Below, piece after piece: positions 6,433-13,241 of a stretch of DNA of 16,444 nt. Source of the stretch: Candidatus Faecousia faecipullorum (GTDB lineage: Bacteria > Bacillota > Clostridia > Oscillospirales > Oscillospiraceae). The stretch lies in the NCBI GenBank assembly GCA_018710805.1, contig DVJG01000088.1, forward strand, positions 1 through 16,444. Reading direction: 5' to 3'. The first letter of the stretch is position 1, and each line of letters begins with the position of its first letter. The notes beneath the pieces were generated by a model that ran no database searches, was not told the DNA's origin, and worked only from the letters and a program-made list of their open reading frames with translations. The position numbers and the translations under genes were made by a program.

Positions 6433-8574
6433 TCAGTTCTTTACCTGCTTCATGGACAGGCTGATGCGTCCCCGCTTTTCATCCACGCCCAGCACCACAA
6501 CCTTCACCACGTCGCCTACCTTCACGGCCTCGCTGGGATGCCGCAGGCGGCGGCTGCAGACTTCGGAAATGTGGACCAATCCGTCCTGATGGACGCCAAT
6601 GTCCACAAAGACGCCGAAGTCGATGACGTTCCGCACGGTGCCTGTCAGCTCCATGCCGGGTTTCAGGTCCTTCATTTCCAGCACGTCCTTGCGGAGAATG
6701 GGGGCGGGCAGTTCGTCACGGGGGTCCCGGCCGGGCTTGCTGAGCTCCTTGGCAATGTCCGCCAGGGTGGGCTCGCCAACGCCGCAGGCCTGGGCCGCCT
6801 GGGAGATGCCGTACTCCTCCAGCTTTTTGGGCAGGGCGGAGAGGTCCTGGCCGGCCTTGCAGCCCAACAGCTGCAAAAGCGCCTTTGCGGCGTCATAGGA
6901 TTCCGGATGAACGCCGGTGTTGTCCAGAAGCTCGCGGCTTTCCGGAACCCGCAGGAATCCTGCACACTGCTGGAAGGCCTTGGGCCCCAGCTTCGGCACC
7001 TTTTTGAGCTGGGAACGACTGGCGAAGGGGCCGTTTTCCTCCCGATAGGCTACAATATTCTTGGCGGTGGTGGTCGTCAGGCCGGAGACTTGCTGCAGAA
7101 GGCTCCTGGAAGCGGTGTTGACATCAACGCCAACAGCATTGACGCAGTCCTCCACCACGGCGCCCAATGCTTCGTCCAGTTCCTTCTGGGGGCAATCGTG
7201 CTGATACTGCCCAACACCGATGGCTTTGGGGTCGATTTTCACCAGCTCTGCCAGAGGGTCCTGGAGCCGCCGGGCAATGGACACGGCGGACCGGAGATTT
7301 ACGTCATATTCCGGGAATTCCTCCGCCGCCAGGGGAGAGGAGGAGTACACCGATGCCCCTGCCTCGCTGACAATCATGTAGCTGGCATTGGGGAAAGAGC
7401 GAAGAAGCTCCACAGTCATGGCCTCTGTCTCCCGGGAGGCGGTGCCGTTGCCGATGGCAATGTGCTGAACGCCGTGCTTTTTCATAAGGACCGACAGAAT
7501 GGAGATGGCCTCCTGCTTCTTCCGCTCGCTGAAGGTGGGATATACCACTGTGGTATCCAGAACCTTGCCAGTGGCGTCCACCACGGCAACCTTGCAGCCG
7601 TTGCGGTATCCCGGGTCCAGGCCCATGGTGACAAATCCCTTCACAGGAGGCTGCATGAGCAGAGGCTTGAGGTTTAAGGCGAAATTGTGGATGGCACCGC
7701 CATAGGCGCGGTCAGACAGGGCAGTGCGGACTTCCCGCTGAATGGCAGGGAAGATCAGCCGTTCGTAGGCATCTTCCGCTGCGGCGCGGACAAAGGCAGA
7801 CACTGCGGCGGTGGGCTTCAGCGCCGCACGGCACACCAGCGCCGCCCCTTCATTTCCGGCAAGGGCAACATTGGGCTTTAAGATACCCTCTTTTTCGCCC
7901 CGGTTCATGGCGAGAATCTGATGGTCAAGAAGACGGTGAATTGGCTGATGGAAGTCGTAGTAGAGCTGATATACGCCTTTTTCATCGGCTTCCGGGTCGC
8001 CCTTGCAGGTAAAGACACCCCGGCGCATGACCAGCTCCCGGAGAGATTTCCGGATGGCAGCGTCGTCGGACAGGTCCTCGGCGATGATGTCGTTGGCTCC
8101 CTGGAGAGCGTCCTCGACGGTAGAGACACCCTTCTCCTCGTCCAGATAGTCTTTCGCAAGTGCTGCCGGGTCACGGCCGTCCTGGGCAAAGATCGCCTGG
8201 GCCAGGGGCTCCAAGCCCTTTTCCCGGGCGATGGAACCGCGGGTCCGCCGCTTCTGCTTGTAGGGGCGGTACAGGTCCTCAACCTCCGTCAGAGTGGCGG
8301 CGGCGTCAATGGCGTTTGCCAGGTCTTCCGTGAGTTTTCCCTGGTTTTCGATGGCCTTCTTTACCTCATCCCGGCGTTCATGGAGATTCCTGAGGTAGCC
8401 CAGCCGGGTTTCCAGGGCCCGGAGGGTGGTGTCGTCCATGGCGCCGTGCATTTCTTTGCGGTACCGGGCGATAAAGGGAATGGTGTTGCCCTCGTCCATG
8501 AGGTTCACCACATTTTGAACATATTCCTGCTTCTGGCCCAATTCCTGGGACAGGATTTCTACAATAGACTGCAT
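6433..8574 (-). CDS. tex: Tex family RNA-binding transcription accessory protein
   Basis: Tex is a conserved cytoplasmic nucleic-acid-binding protein linked to transcription and RNA handling. The 713-residue length is typical. Domains in order: Tex N-terminal helical region (1-about 310, with FIARYRKEMHGAMDD near 34-48), a YqgF/RNase H-like domain starting at GLDPGYRNG (318-326), a conserved SEAGASVY motif (403-410), a helix-hairpin-helix region (about 484-545) and a C-terminal S1 domain (637-710; GTVRNVIDFGVFVDIG). The frame stays open to 8889, but ATG 8574 is chosen: GAGG is seven bases upstream, the family N-terminus begins here, and the 105-codon extension runs antisense through the tRNA. 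It is transcribed divergently from that tRNA. Confidence 0.96.
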   Translation of the reverse strand: MQSIVEILSQELGQKQEYVQNVVNLMDEGNTIPFIARYRKEMHGAMDDTTLRALETRLGYLRNLHERRDEVKKAIENQGKLTEDLANAIDAAATLTEVEDLYRPYKQKRRTRGSIAREKGLEPLAQAIFAQDGRDPAALAKDYLDEEKGVSTVEDALQGANDIIAEDLSDDAAIRKSLRELVMRRGVFTCKGDPEADEKGVYQLYYDFHQPIHRLLDHQILAMNRGEKEGILKPNVALAGNEGAALVCRAALKPTAAVSAFVRAAAEDAYERLIFPAIQREVRTALSDRAYGGAIHNFALNLKPLLMQPPVKGFVTMGLDPGYRNGCKVAVVDATGKVLDTTVVYPTFSERKKQEAISILSVLMKKHGVQHIAIGNGTASRETEAMTVELLRSFPNASYMIVSEAGASVYSSSPLAAEEFPEYDVNLRSAVSIARRLQDPLAELVKIDPKAIGVGQYQHDCPQKELDEALGAVVEDCVNAVGVDVNTASRSLLQQVSGLTTTTAKNIVAYREENGPFASRSQLKKVPKLGPKAFQQCAGFLRVPESRELLDNTGVHPESYDAAKALLQLLGCKAGQDLSALPKKLEEYGISQAAQACGVGEPTLADIAKELSKPGRDPRDELPAPILRKDVLEMKDLKPGMELTGTVRNVIDFGVFVDIGVHQDGLVHISEVCSRRLRHPSEAVKVGDVVKVVVLGVDEKRGRISLSMKQVKN

Positions 8575-8605
8575 AAGATTTCCTCGCTTCATTGGATTCC
8601 AGACA

Positions 8606-8634
8606 ATGGTAACACGATTTGGGGCAAAATGCAA
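8606..8634 (-). promoter_or_regulatory. Weak candidate tex promoter
   Basis: On the minus strand TTGCAT (8629-8634) and TACCAT (8606-8611) are 17 bases apart. Both boxes are poor matches, but spacing and placement before tex fit. It is nearly adjacent to the tRNA promoter's -35 at 8642. Confidence 0.35.
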
Positions 8635-8641
8635 GTTGTGC

Positions 8642-8670
8642 TTGACATCCAACTGCCCCGGATGTATAAT
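8642..8670 (+). promoter_or_regulatory. Promoter of tRNA-Ala
   Basis: Perfect TTGACA (8642-8647) and TATAAT (8665-8670) boxes with a 17-base spacer lie 21 bases before the mature tRNA 5' end, as expected for a strongly expressed stable RNA with a short 5' leader. Confidence 0.88.
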
Positions 8671-8691
8671 ATCTAAGCAATTAAAGAGCAT

Positions 8692-8767
8692 GGGCTTGTA
8701 GCGCAGTTGGGAGCGCACTACATTCGCATTGTAGGGGTCGAGGGTTCGAATCCCTTCAAGTCCACCA
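8692..8767 (+). tRNA. tRNA-Ala (anticodon CGC)
   Basis: The 76-base sequence folds as a full cloverleaf. The acceptor stem GGGCTTG pairs with CAAGTCC, including a G3-U70 wobble, the alanine identity mark. The D arm is GCGC/GCGC, the anticodon arm CTACA-TTCGCAT-TGTAG, the variable loop five bases, and the T arm GAGGG-TTCGAAT-CCCTT. A73 and the CCA end (8765-8767) are encoded. The anticodon CGC reads the GCG alanine codon. It is a single-gene unit with its own promoter and terminator. Confidence 0.95.
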
Positions 8768-8770
8768 AAG

Positions 8771-8820
8771 AAGCACTGCAATTTTGATACAATGTGTATC
8801 AGGGTTGCGGTGCTTTTTCT
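8771..8820 (+). terminator. Terminator of tRNA-Ala
   Basis: A long hairpin starts four bases after CCA. A 10-bp basal stem (8772-8781 with 8805-8814), three T-G wobbles and a 6-bp upper stem (TGATAC/GTATCA) close a 5-base loop, and TTTTCTT follows. Confidence 0.88.
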
Positions 8821-8877
8821 TGCTCTTTTCAGAATAATCTGATAGTATAAAGTAAATCTGGTATTCAGGAGACGGAT

Positions 8878-9645
8878 ATGAAAAATCAACGCATTTTATT
8901 GCCCTATTTATACGCCCTTATCACCATTGTCTGTACCTTCCTGGTAGGTCAGCTTATCCTGTGGTTTGTACCGGACAACACGAATATCTGGGCTTCCGTG
9001 CTGTTCATTTTCATGAATCTGCTGCCGATGCTGGTTGCCTTTGGTTTCGTGCAGATGTCCGGTGAAATGTCTGGAATAGGGCAAATTCTTAAAGCGGCGT
9101 TTTCACCGCACGAACGCCGGTATGCCTATGTCACCGCTCTGGCGGTGCCGCTTATCTATTACGGAATATCAGTTTTACTGGGAAATGTGACTTTTACCGG
9201 TTCCCCATTTTCGGCCATGATTGCCTATTTCCCCTGGACGCTTTTGCAGGGCGGACTGGAAGAGGTGGGGTGGCGATGGTATCTGCAAACCCATATATCC
9301 ATAAAGAAAAGTTTTGTGCTGAAAATGCTCGTTATATCCGTCATCTGGTTTATATGGCATTTCCCCATCTATCGTCTGCCGTGGATCACGGCTGGTTCCT
9401 CCAATTACCTCATCTTTTTCCTGATGATACTTGGGAACACATTTACCCTGGGTGCAGTAAAAGAATTGTCGCGCGGCTCCATTCCTTGCATTCTCGCCCA
9501 TATGCTTATAGACACAGCGGCGGTCACCATGCTTGTTGGGAGCAATTTAACAAAAGTAGCTTTGCTTGTCGGCGTGGAAATTATCCTCTCTGTGATTCTG
9601 GTAGGCATATTGGGCCGCAGGCAAAAGCAGCAAAGCCAGGTCTGA
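8878..9645 (+). CDS. CPBP family intramembrane metalloprotease (CAAX protease/Abi-like)
   Basis: This 255-residue multi-pass membrane protein has about seven hydrophobic segments. Family motifs are in place: E128-E129 with R133 (EEVGWR), H161 (WFIWHFP, with Trp where Phe is usual four residues earlier) and H208 with D212 (AHMLID). These form the intramembrane metal site of the CPBP/CAAX-processing family. Bacterial members are linked to peptide or bacteriocin processing and immunity or to membrane signalling; no bacteriocin-like gene is nearby, so the substrate is unknown. AGGAG lies six bases before the ATG. A weak promoter, TTGCTC (8820) and TAGTAT (8843) with 17 bases between, may drive it. 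The gene is alone, reads visibly more AT-rich than its neighbours, and sits just after a tRNA. Confidence 0.9.
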   Translation: MKNQRILLPYLYALITIVCTFLVGQLILWFVPDNTNIWASVLFIFMNLLPMLVAFGFVQMSGEMSGIGQILKAAFSPHERRYAYVTALAVPLIYYGISVLLGNVTFTGSPFSAMIAYFPWTLLQGGLEEVGWRWYLQTHISIKKSFVLKMLVISVIWFIWHFPIYRLPWITAGSSNYLIFFLMILGNTFTLGAVKELSRGSIPCILAHMLIDTAAVTMLVGSNLTKVALLVGVEIILSVILVGILGRRQKQQSQV

Positions 9646-9682
9646 ACCCCCTTAGCGCAAAGTGAACCCCCTAACGCCAAAG
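9643..9682 (+). repeat. Tandem imperfect 20-bp repeat including the CPBP stop codon
   Basis: Two adjacent copies (9643-9662 and 9663-9682) both begin TGAACCCCCT and end in AAAG. The first copy's TGA is the stop codon. The second copy is the left arm of the terminator, so the first gives a spare left arm. Confidence 0.75.
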
Positions 9683-9697
9683 GGGGTTCATTTGTAT
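9663..9697 (+). terminator. Terminator of the CPBP protease gene
   Basis: A 9-bp stem TGAACCCCC/GGGGGTTCA (9663-9671 with 9682-9690) has a 10-base loop and is followed by TTTGTAT, a short U-tract. Confidence 0.7.
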
Positions 9698-9717
9698 CAC
9701 AATTAGAGCCATTTTCC

Positions 9718-9752
9718 AAAAAATGCCACTCCACCAGGAGCGGCATTTTTTT
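9718..9752. terminator. Bidirectional terminator between the CPBP gene and the ABC importer operon
   Basis: A 10-bp stem AAAAAATGCC/GGCATTTTTT (9718-9727 with 9742-9751) continues past one mismatch into CTCC/GGAG with an ACCA loop. A-runs and T-runs flank both sides, so it works in either direction and is the likely end of the minus-strand importer operon. The remaining 9753-9817 shows nothing more than a weak GGGTG/CACCC dyad. Confidence 0.85.
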
Positions 9753-9817
9753 ATTATCCAAATGATGTATTAAAGGGTGGTCACCAGGATGTCACCCGGC
9801 AAAGGGCAGGGAAGCGG

Positions 9818-10432
9818 CTAAATATATTCCCGCTTTGCCAGGTCATAGACCCGGTCGGCAATGTGTCTGGCTAGATTCAGGTTGTGCGTTACAGCCAGGA
9901 TGCCCATGTTGGACTGTGCAGCGTGTTTTAAAATGACGTTCCAAATCTGGGCCTGGGTAATGACGTCCAGCATGGTGCTGATCTCGTCGCAGATGAGATA
10001 CTCTGCGCCGCTCATAAGTGCCCGCGCCACACAGAATCGCTGTAATTCTCCGCCGGAGAGCTCCCGGGGAAAGCGGTCCAGCCAGGCCTTTTCAATGCCG
10101 AATTCCCCCAGCATTTCCTCGCGGAGGCTACTGCTCTCTTCCAGCACATTTCTGAGCCGCCATCTGGGATTGATGGCCTTTTCGGGATGCTGGCAGATGA
10201 GCTGAACGGGACAAATTCCGGTTTTGGGAAGCGGCGCGCCGTCCAGAAGAATCTGCCCCTTGGTGGGCTGGCGGTATCCGGACAAAAGCATGGCAAGGGT
10301 TGTTTTTCCGTAGCCGCTGGGAGCGAAAAGGGCCAGTTTTTCTCCCCGGTCCAGGCGAAGGCTCTGGTCCTCCAAAATCCATCTCTGCTTCCGGTCGTAG
10401 CGGAAGCTGACATTTTTTGCTTCAAGTGGCAT
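9818..10432 (-). CDS. Short peptide/nickel-type ABC importer ATPase (second ATPase, DppF/NikE-like)
   Basis: This is one of two cytoplasmic ATPases powering the importer. The 204-residue product has Walker A APSGYGKTT (37-45), Q-loop Q81, signature LSGGE (125-129), Walker B LICDE (D149, E150) and switch H183 in VTHN. The first Walker A glycine is replaced by Ala37, an unusual but probably tolerated change. It is much shorter than typical DppF/OppF (about 300 residues) because the C-terminal oligopeptide-specific extension is missing. It overlaps the preceding ATPase gene by 11 bases, with GAGGTG upstream of its ATG. It is the last gene of the operon. Confidence 0.9.
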   Translation of the reverse strand: MPLEAKNVSFRYDRKQRWILEDQSLRLDRGEKLALFAPSGYGKTTLAMLLSGYRQPTKGQILLDGAPLPKTGICPVQLICQHPEKAINPRWRLRNVLEESSSLREEMLGEFGIEKAWLDRFPRELSGGELQRFCVARALMSGAEYLICDEISTMLDVITQAQIWNVILKHAAQSNMGILAVTHNLNLARHIADRVYDLAKREYI

Positions 10433-11357
10433 GAAAACACCTCACTTCTCCGCCGCGGACTGTTTCCATAGGCGGCACCGATTCCCGGCACTGTGCCGTT
10501 GCGTAAGGGCACCTGGGGGCAAAGAGGCAGCCCTTGGGAAGATTTCCTGCATAGGGCTGGAATCCGTCGATGGGCTGGAACCCGTTTTGGGGCAGGGCAT
10601 GCCAAAGGGCCTTGCTGTAGGGATGCCGCAGGGCCTGGGGACCGGAGCGAAAATCGGCGGCGGGAGCCGTTTCCACAGTGGTGCCCGCGTAGAAAACTGC
10701 CACTCGGTCCGCAAACTGGAAGGCCAGGTCAATGTCGTGGGTGATGAGAATGACGGCCTTTCCTTCCTTTGCCATCTCCCGGAACATCTGCAAAGCTTCC
10801 AGGGCCTGGTCCAGGCTCATGCCGGGGGTCGGCTCGTCGGCGATGATCAGCTCTGCATCGGAAATAAGTGCCGTGGACACCAGCACCCGCCGGGCCATTC
10901 CGCCGGAGAGCTGGAAAGGGTAGAGGTTTTCCGTCTGCTCCGGCAGGGCCAGCCGGCGGAAGAGCCCGCGGCGTTTTTCCGTGGGACGCGGCTTTTTCCA
11001 GCCGTCCACTTGTCTCCCCACCTTCATAAGGGGGTCTAAGTAGGAGATGCTTTGCGGAACCAAAGCCACTTCGCTTCCTCGAATCTTCGATTGAAGCTGG
11101 GACGTGAGCTGCTGCCCCTTGTAGTGAAGATGCCCTTTTACAGTGGCGTTGTCCGGCAGAATGCCCAGAATGGCCGAGGCCAGAAGACTTTTTCCGGACC
11201 CCGAGGACCCGGCTACCGCCACAATTTCCCCGGGCTTTACCGTGAGATGCAGATCCGAAATAACTTGCAGGTCCCGCTGACCCAGGGCGTGATCATACAT
11301 CCGAAACGACACGGAAAGGTCGTGAATTTCCAATAAACTTTCAGTTTTTGCGTCCAT
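10422..11357 (-). CDS. Peptide/nickel-type ABC importer ATPase (first ATPase, DppD/OppD-like)
   Basis: The predicted product has 311 residues. Walker A is GSSGSGKS (50-57), Q-loop Q102, signature LSGGM (150-154), Walker B IIADE (D174, E175) and switch H207. The C-terminal oligopeptide-transporter extension is present, with HPYSKAL near 245 and four cysteines C277, C283, C290 and C307, matching the cysteine cluster known from OppD/DppD-type subunits that can hold an Fe-S cluster. The helical segment between Q-loop and signature looks shorter than usual. The ATG follows TAAGGAGG, in which the upstream permease's stop codon overlaps the ribosome binding site. It would pair with the short ATPase as a heterodimer. 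Confidence 0.92.
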   Translation of the reverse strand: MDAKTESLLEIHDLSVSFRMYDHALGQRDLQVISDLHLTVKPGEIVAVAGSSGSGKSLLASAILGILPDNATVKGHLHYKGQQLTSQLQSKIRGSEVALVPQSISYLDPLMKVGRQVDGWKKPRPTEKRRGLFRRLALPEQTENLYPFQLSGGMARRVLVSTALISDAELIIADEPTPGMSLDQALEALQMFREMAKEGKAVILITHDIDLAFQFADRVAVFYAGTTVETAPAADFRSGPQALRHPYSKALWHALPQNGFQPIDGFQPYAGNLPKGCLFAPRCPYATAQCRESVPPMETVRGGEVRCFHAT

Positions 11358-11366
11358 AGAGCCTCC

Positions 11367-12182
11367 TTACGCCTGGGCGCTGTAGGGATCGAGAATCATT
11401 CTCAGATTGTCCCCCAGCTTGTCAATGAGCAGGACCATGAGCACCAATGTGAGCCCCGGGAATACGGCGGGCCACCACAGTCCTGCCGACAGATATTTCA
11501 TACTTTCCGCCAGAATGATGCCAATGGCAGGCTGTTCCGGCGGCAGTCCGTAGCCCAGAAACGAGATGGAGGACTCGTGGAGAATCGCGTGGGGGAACAT
11601 GAGAATCAGGCCCACAAAGAACTGGGGCAGAAGATGAGGAAGCAGATGGTGGGTGAGAATCCAGCCGCTGCTTTTTCCCAGCCGCCGGGATACGGCGATA
11701 TACTGCTGGCTTCGAAGCTGCATGACCTCTCCCCGTACAAGACGGGCGAAACTGCACCAGTGGGTGCAGGCAATGCCCACGAGAAGCCCTTTGAGCCCTC
11801 GTCCCAGGCAGAAGGAAACAAGAATGATGAGAATGGTGTGGGGCACTCCCATGAACAGGTCAATGAGCCAGTTGATGGCGCCGTCCACCTTTTTGGACCC
11901 GGTGGCAGCGGCAATGCCGATAACCACGGCCACAACGGCGCTGACCAAGCTTGCCGCAATGCCCACGGTCATGCTGACGGAGAGACCCTTCACCGTGCGC
12001 CAGAAAAGGTCCCGGCCCAGGGTGTCGGTGCCGAAGGGATGCTGAAAGCTGGGGGGCAGTTTGGCGTTCTGGAAGCTGGAAGCGATGAATGAATCCGGCA
12101 CCAATACCCCGGCGGCGTAAATGCTTATGAGAAGCATGGCCATGAAAATGGTGAGAATCAAGGTTTTTGTCCGGCGGTTCAT
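11367..12182 (-). CDS. Peptide/nickel-type ABC importer permease (DppC/NikC-like)
   Basis: This 271-residue inner-membrane permease has an N-terminal membrane helix (about 7-27), the family stretch FGTDTLGRDLF (50-60), and further helices at about 72-94, 106-127, 130-145, 188-208 and 238-255. The EAA loop that docks on the ATPase lies at about 150-184 (EVMQLRSQQYIAVSRRLG). It starts at ATG 12182, overlapping the upstream permease stop as ATGA, with GGGAGGTG five bases upstream. Substrate class cannot be read from the permease alone. Confidence 0.92.
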   Translation of the reverse strand: MNRRTKTLILTIFMAMLLISIYAAGVLVPDSFIASSFQNAKLPPSFQHPFGTDTLGRDLFWRTVKGLSVSMTVGIAASLVSAVVAVVIGIAAATGSKKVDGAINWLIDLFMGVPHTILIILVSFCLGRGLKGLLVGIACTHWCSFARLVRGEVMQLRSQQYIAVSRRLGKSSGWILTHHLLPHLLPQFFVGLILMFPHAILHESSISFLGYGLPPEQPAIGIILAESMKYLSAGLWWPAVFPGLTLVLMVLLIDKLGDNLRMILDPYSAQA

Positions 12183-13174
12183 GAATTCACCTCCCGAATC
12201 TGGGGATCAATGACCCCGTAGAGAAGGTTGGCAATCAGATTTCCCACGCAGACGAAGAGGGCGGAGAAGATGGTTACGCCAAGAAGCAGGGGCACATCGG
12301 AGTTTAAGCCTGCGGCGGCCACGGCGCTTCCCAGCCCGGGATAGCTGAATACGTTCTCCGCCAGCACGGACCCGCCAAAGAGCTCCGCAAAGGAGGCAAA
12401 CTGCAGCGTCAGAGCCGGAAGCAGTATGTTCCGGATGCCGTGGCGGCGGAGCACGGAAGCAGGGCTTTCGCCCCGGGCCCTTGCAAACAGGACATACTCG
12501 CTGTTCAGAACGTCAATCAGCTTCTGTCTTGTGTGCAGGGCGATGCTGGAAAAAGACATGAGGCTTAAGGTGAGGGCAGGAAGGATGAGATGGTGAAGCC
12601 GCTGCCAGAAGGTCACATTTTCCGCAAGAACGCCAATGGGACTGGAAAAGCCCACCGGGAACCAGCCCAGGGTGACGGAAAAAACAAGCAGAAGCAGAAG
12701 GCCCAGCCAGAAGGTTGGCACGGAGGAGAGAAGGTAGCAGATTTTTTTGAGAATCCGGTCCGGCCAGCGGTCCCGGTACATCCCCATAACACAGCCCAGG
12801 GAGAAGCCCAGAAGTCCGGCAAGAGCCCAGGCACAGACCATGAGGGCCAGAGAATTGGCAAAACGCTCGCCGATGATCTGGGCCACCGGACGGCGGTAAA
12901 GGGCGGATTCTCCCAGGTCACCGTGGAGCAAATTATTGAGCCAGTGAAAATACCGGGTTACCGGAGGCTGATTCACGCCCCAGTATTCCGCAATGGCAGC
13001 CCGCCGCTCGGGAGAAACGGCGGTGCCCAGACCCAGAATGTACTGCTGTACCGGGTCAATGGGGGAGGCGCAGATCAGGGCGAAGGCGATGATGCTCACC
13101 GCCAGCAGAAGGGAGATGATTTTCAGTCCGTAGGACAAAAAGCTCCGAAACAGTCGGGCAATGGTGTGGTTCAT
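12179..13174 (-). CDS. Peptide/nickel-type ABC importer permease (DppB/NikB-like)
   Basis: This 331-residue membrane permease is the usual partner of the DppC-like protein. It has an N-terminal helix (about 14-36), a periplasmic-side segment with SPIDPVQQY, helices at about 107-131, 144-170, 195-214, 252-275 and 295-322, and an EAA loop at about 218-252 (SEYVLFARARGESPASVLRRHG). Length is normal for the family. AGAGAGGA lies nine bases before the ATG at 13174. It is second in the operon after the receptor gene, separated by 67 bases holding a hairpin. Confidence 0.92.
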   Translation of the reverse strand: MNHTIARLFRSFLSYGLKIISLLLAVSIIAFALICASPIDPVQQYILGLGTAVSPERRAAIAEYWGVNQPPVTRYFHWLNNLLHGDLGESALYRRPVAQIIGERFANSLALMVCAWALAGLLGFSLGCVMGMYRDRWPDRILKKICYLLSSVPTFWLGLLLLLVFSVTLGWFPVGFSSPIGVLAENVTFWQRLHHLILPALTLSLMSFSSIALHTRQKLIDVLNSEYVLFARARGESPASVLRRHGIRNILLPALTLQFASFAELFGGSVLAENVFSYPGLGSAVAAAGLNSDVPLLLGVTIFSALFVCVGNLIANLLYGVIDPQIREVNS

Positions 13175-13206
13175 GCAGATATGTCCTCTCTATAATACGC
13201 CAAGCA

Positions 13207-13230
13207 GGGCATACCGACAGCGGTATGCCC
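13207..13230 (-). other. Intercistronic hairpin between receptor and permease genes
   Basis: A perfect 10-bp GGGCATACCG/CGGTATGCCC stem with a 4-base loop follows the receptor stop and has no T-run. It is probably not a full terminator. In importer operons such hairpins often protect receptor mRNA or attenuate, raising receptor over permease levels. Confidence 0.65.
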
Positions 13231-13241
13231 CGTATGGAAAG

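Noticed and set aside
6211..7677. Long open frame on the plus strand across tex
   Set aside because: It is antisense to a well-conserved Tex coding region and starts inside the HAAS gene; no domain is recognisable.
8692..9645. Integrative element using the tRNA-Ala gene as attachment site
   Set aside because: No integrase is present and no second copy of the tRNA 3' end is seen in the window; only the CPBP gene looks unlike its surroundings.
9753..9817. GGGTG/CACCC dyad before the importer operon end
   Set aside because: Only five bases pair across a 12-base loop; this is expected by chance and the adjacent strong hairpin explains termination.
13191..13196. TATAAT on the plus strand between receptor and permease genes
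   Set aside because: No -35 box at a suitable distance (the position reads GGTTCA) and no plus-strand gene follows.
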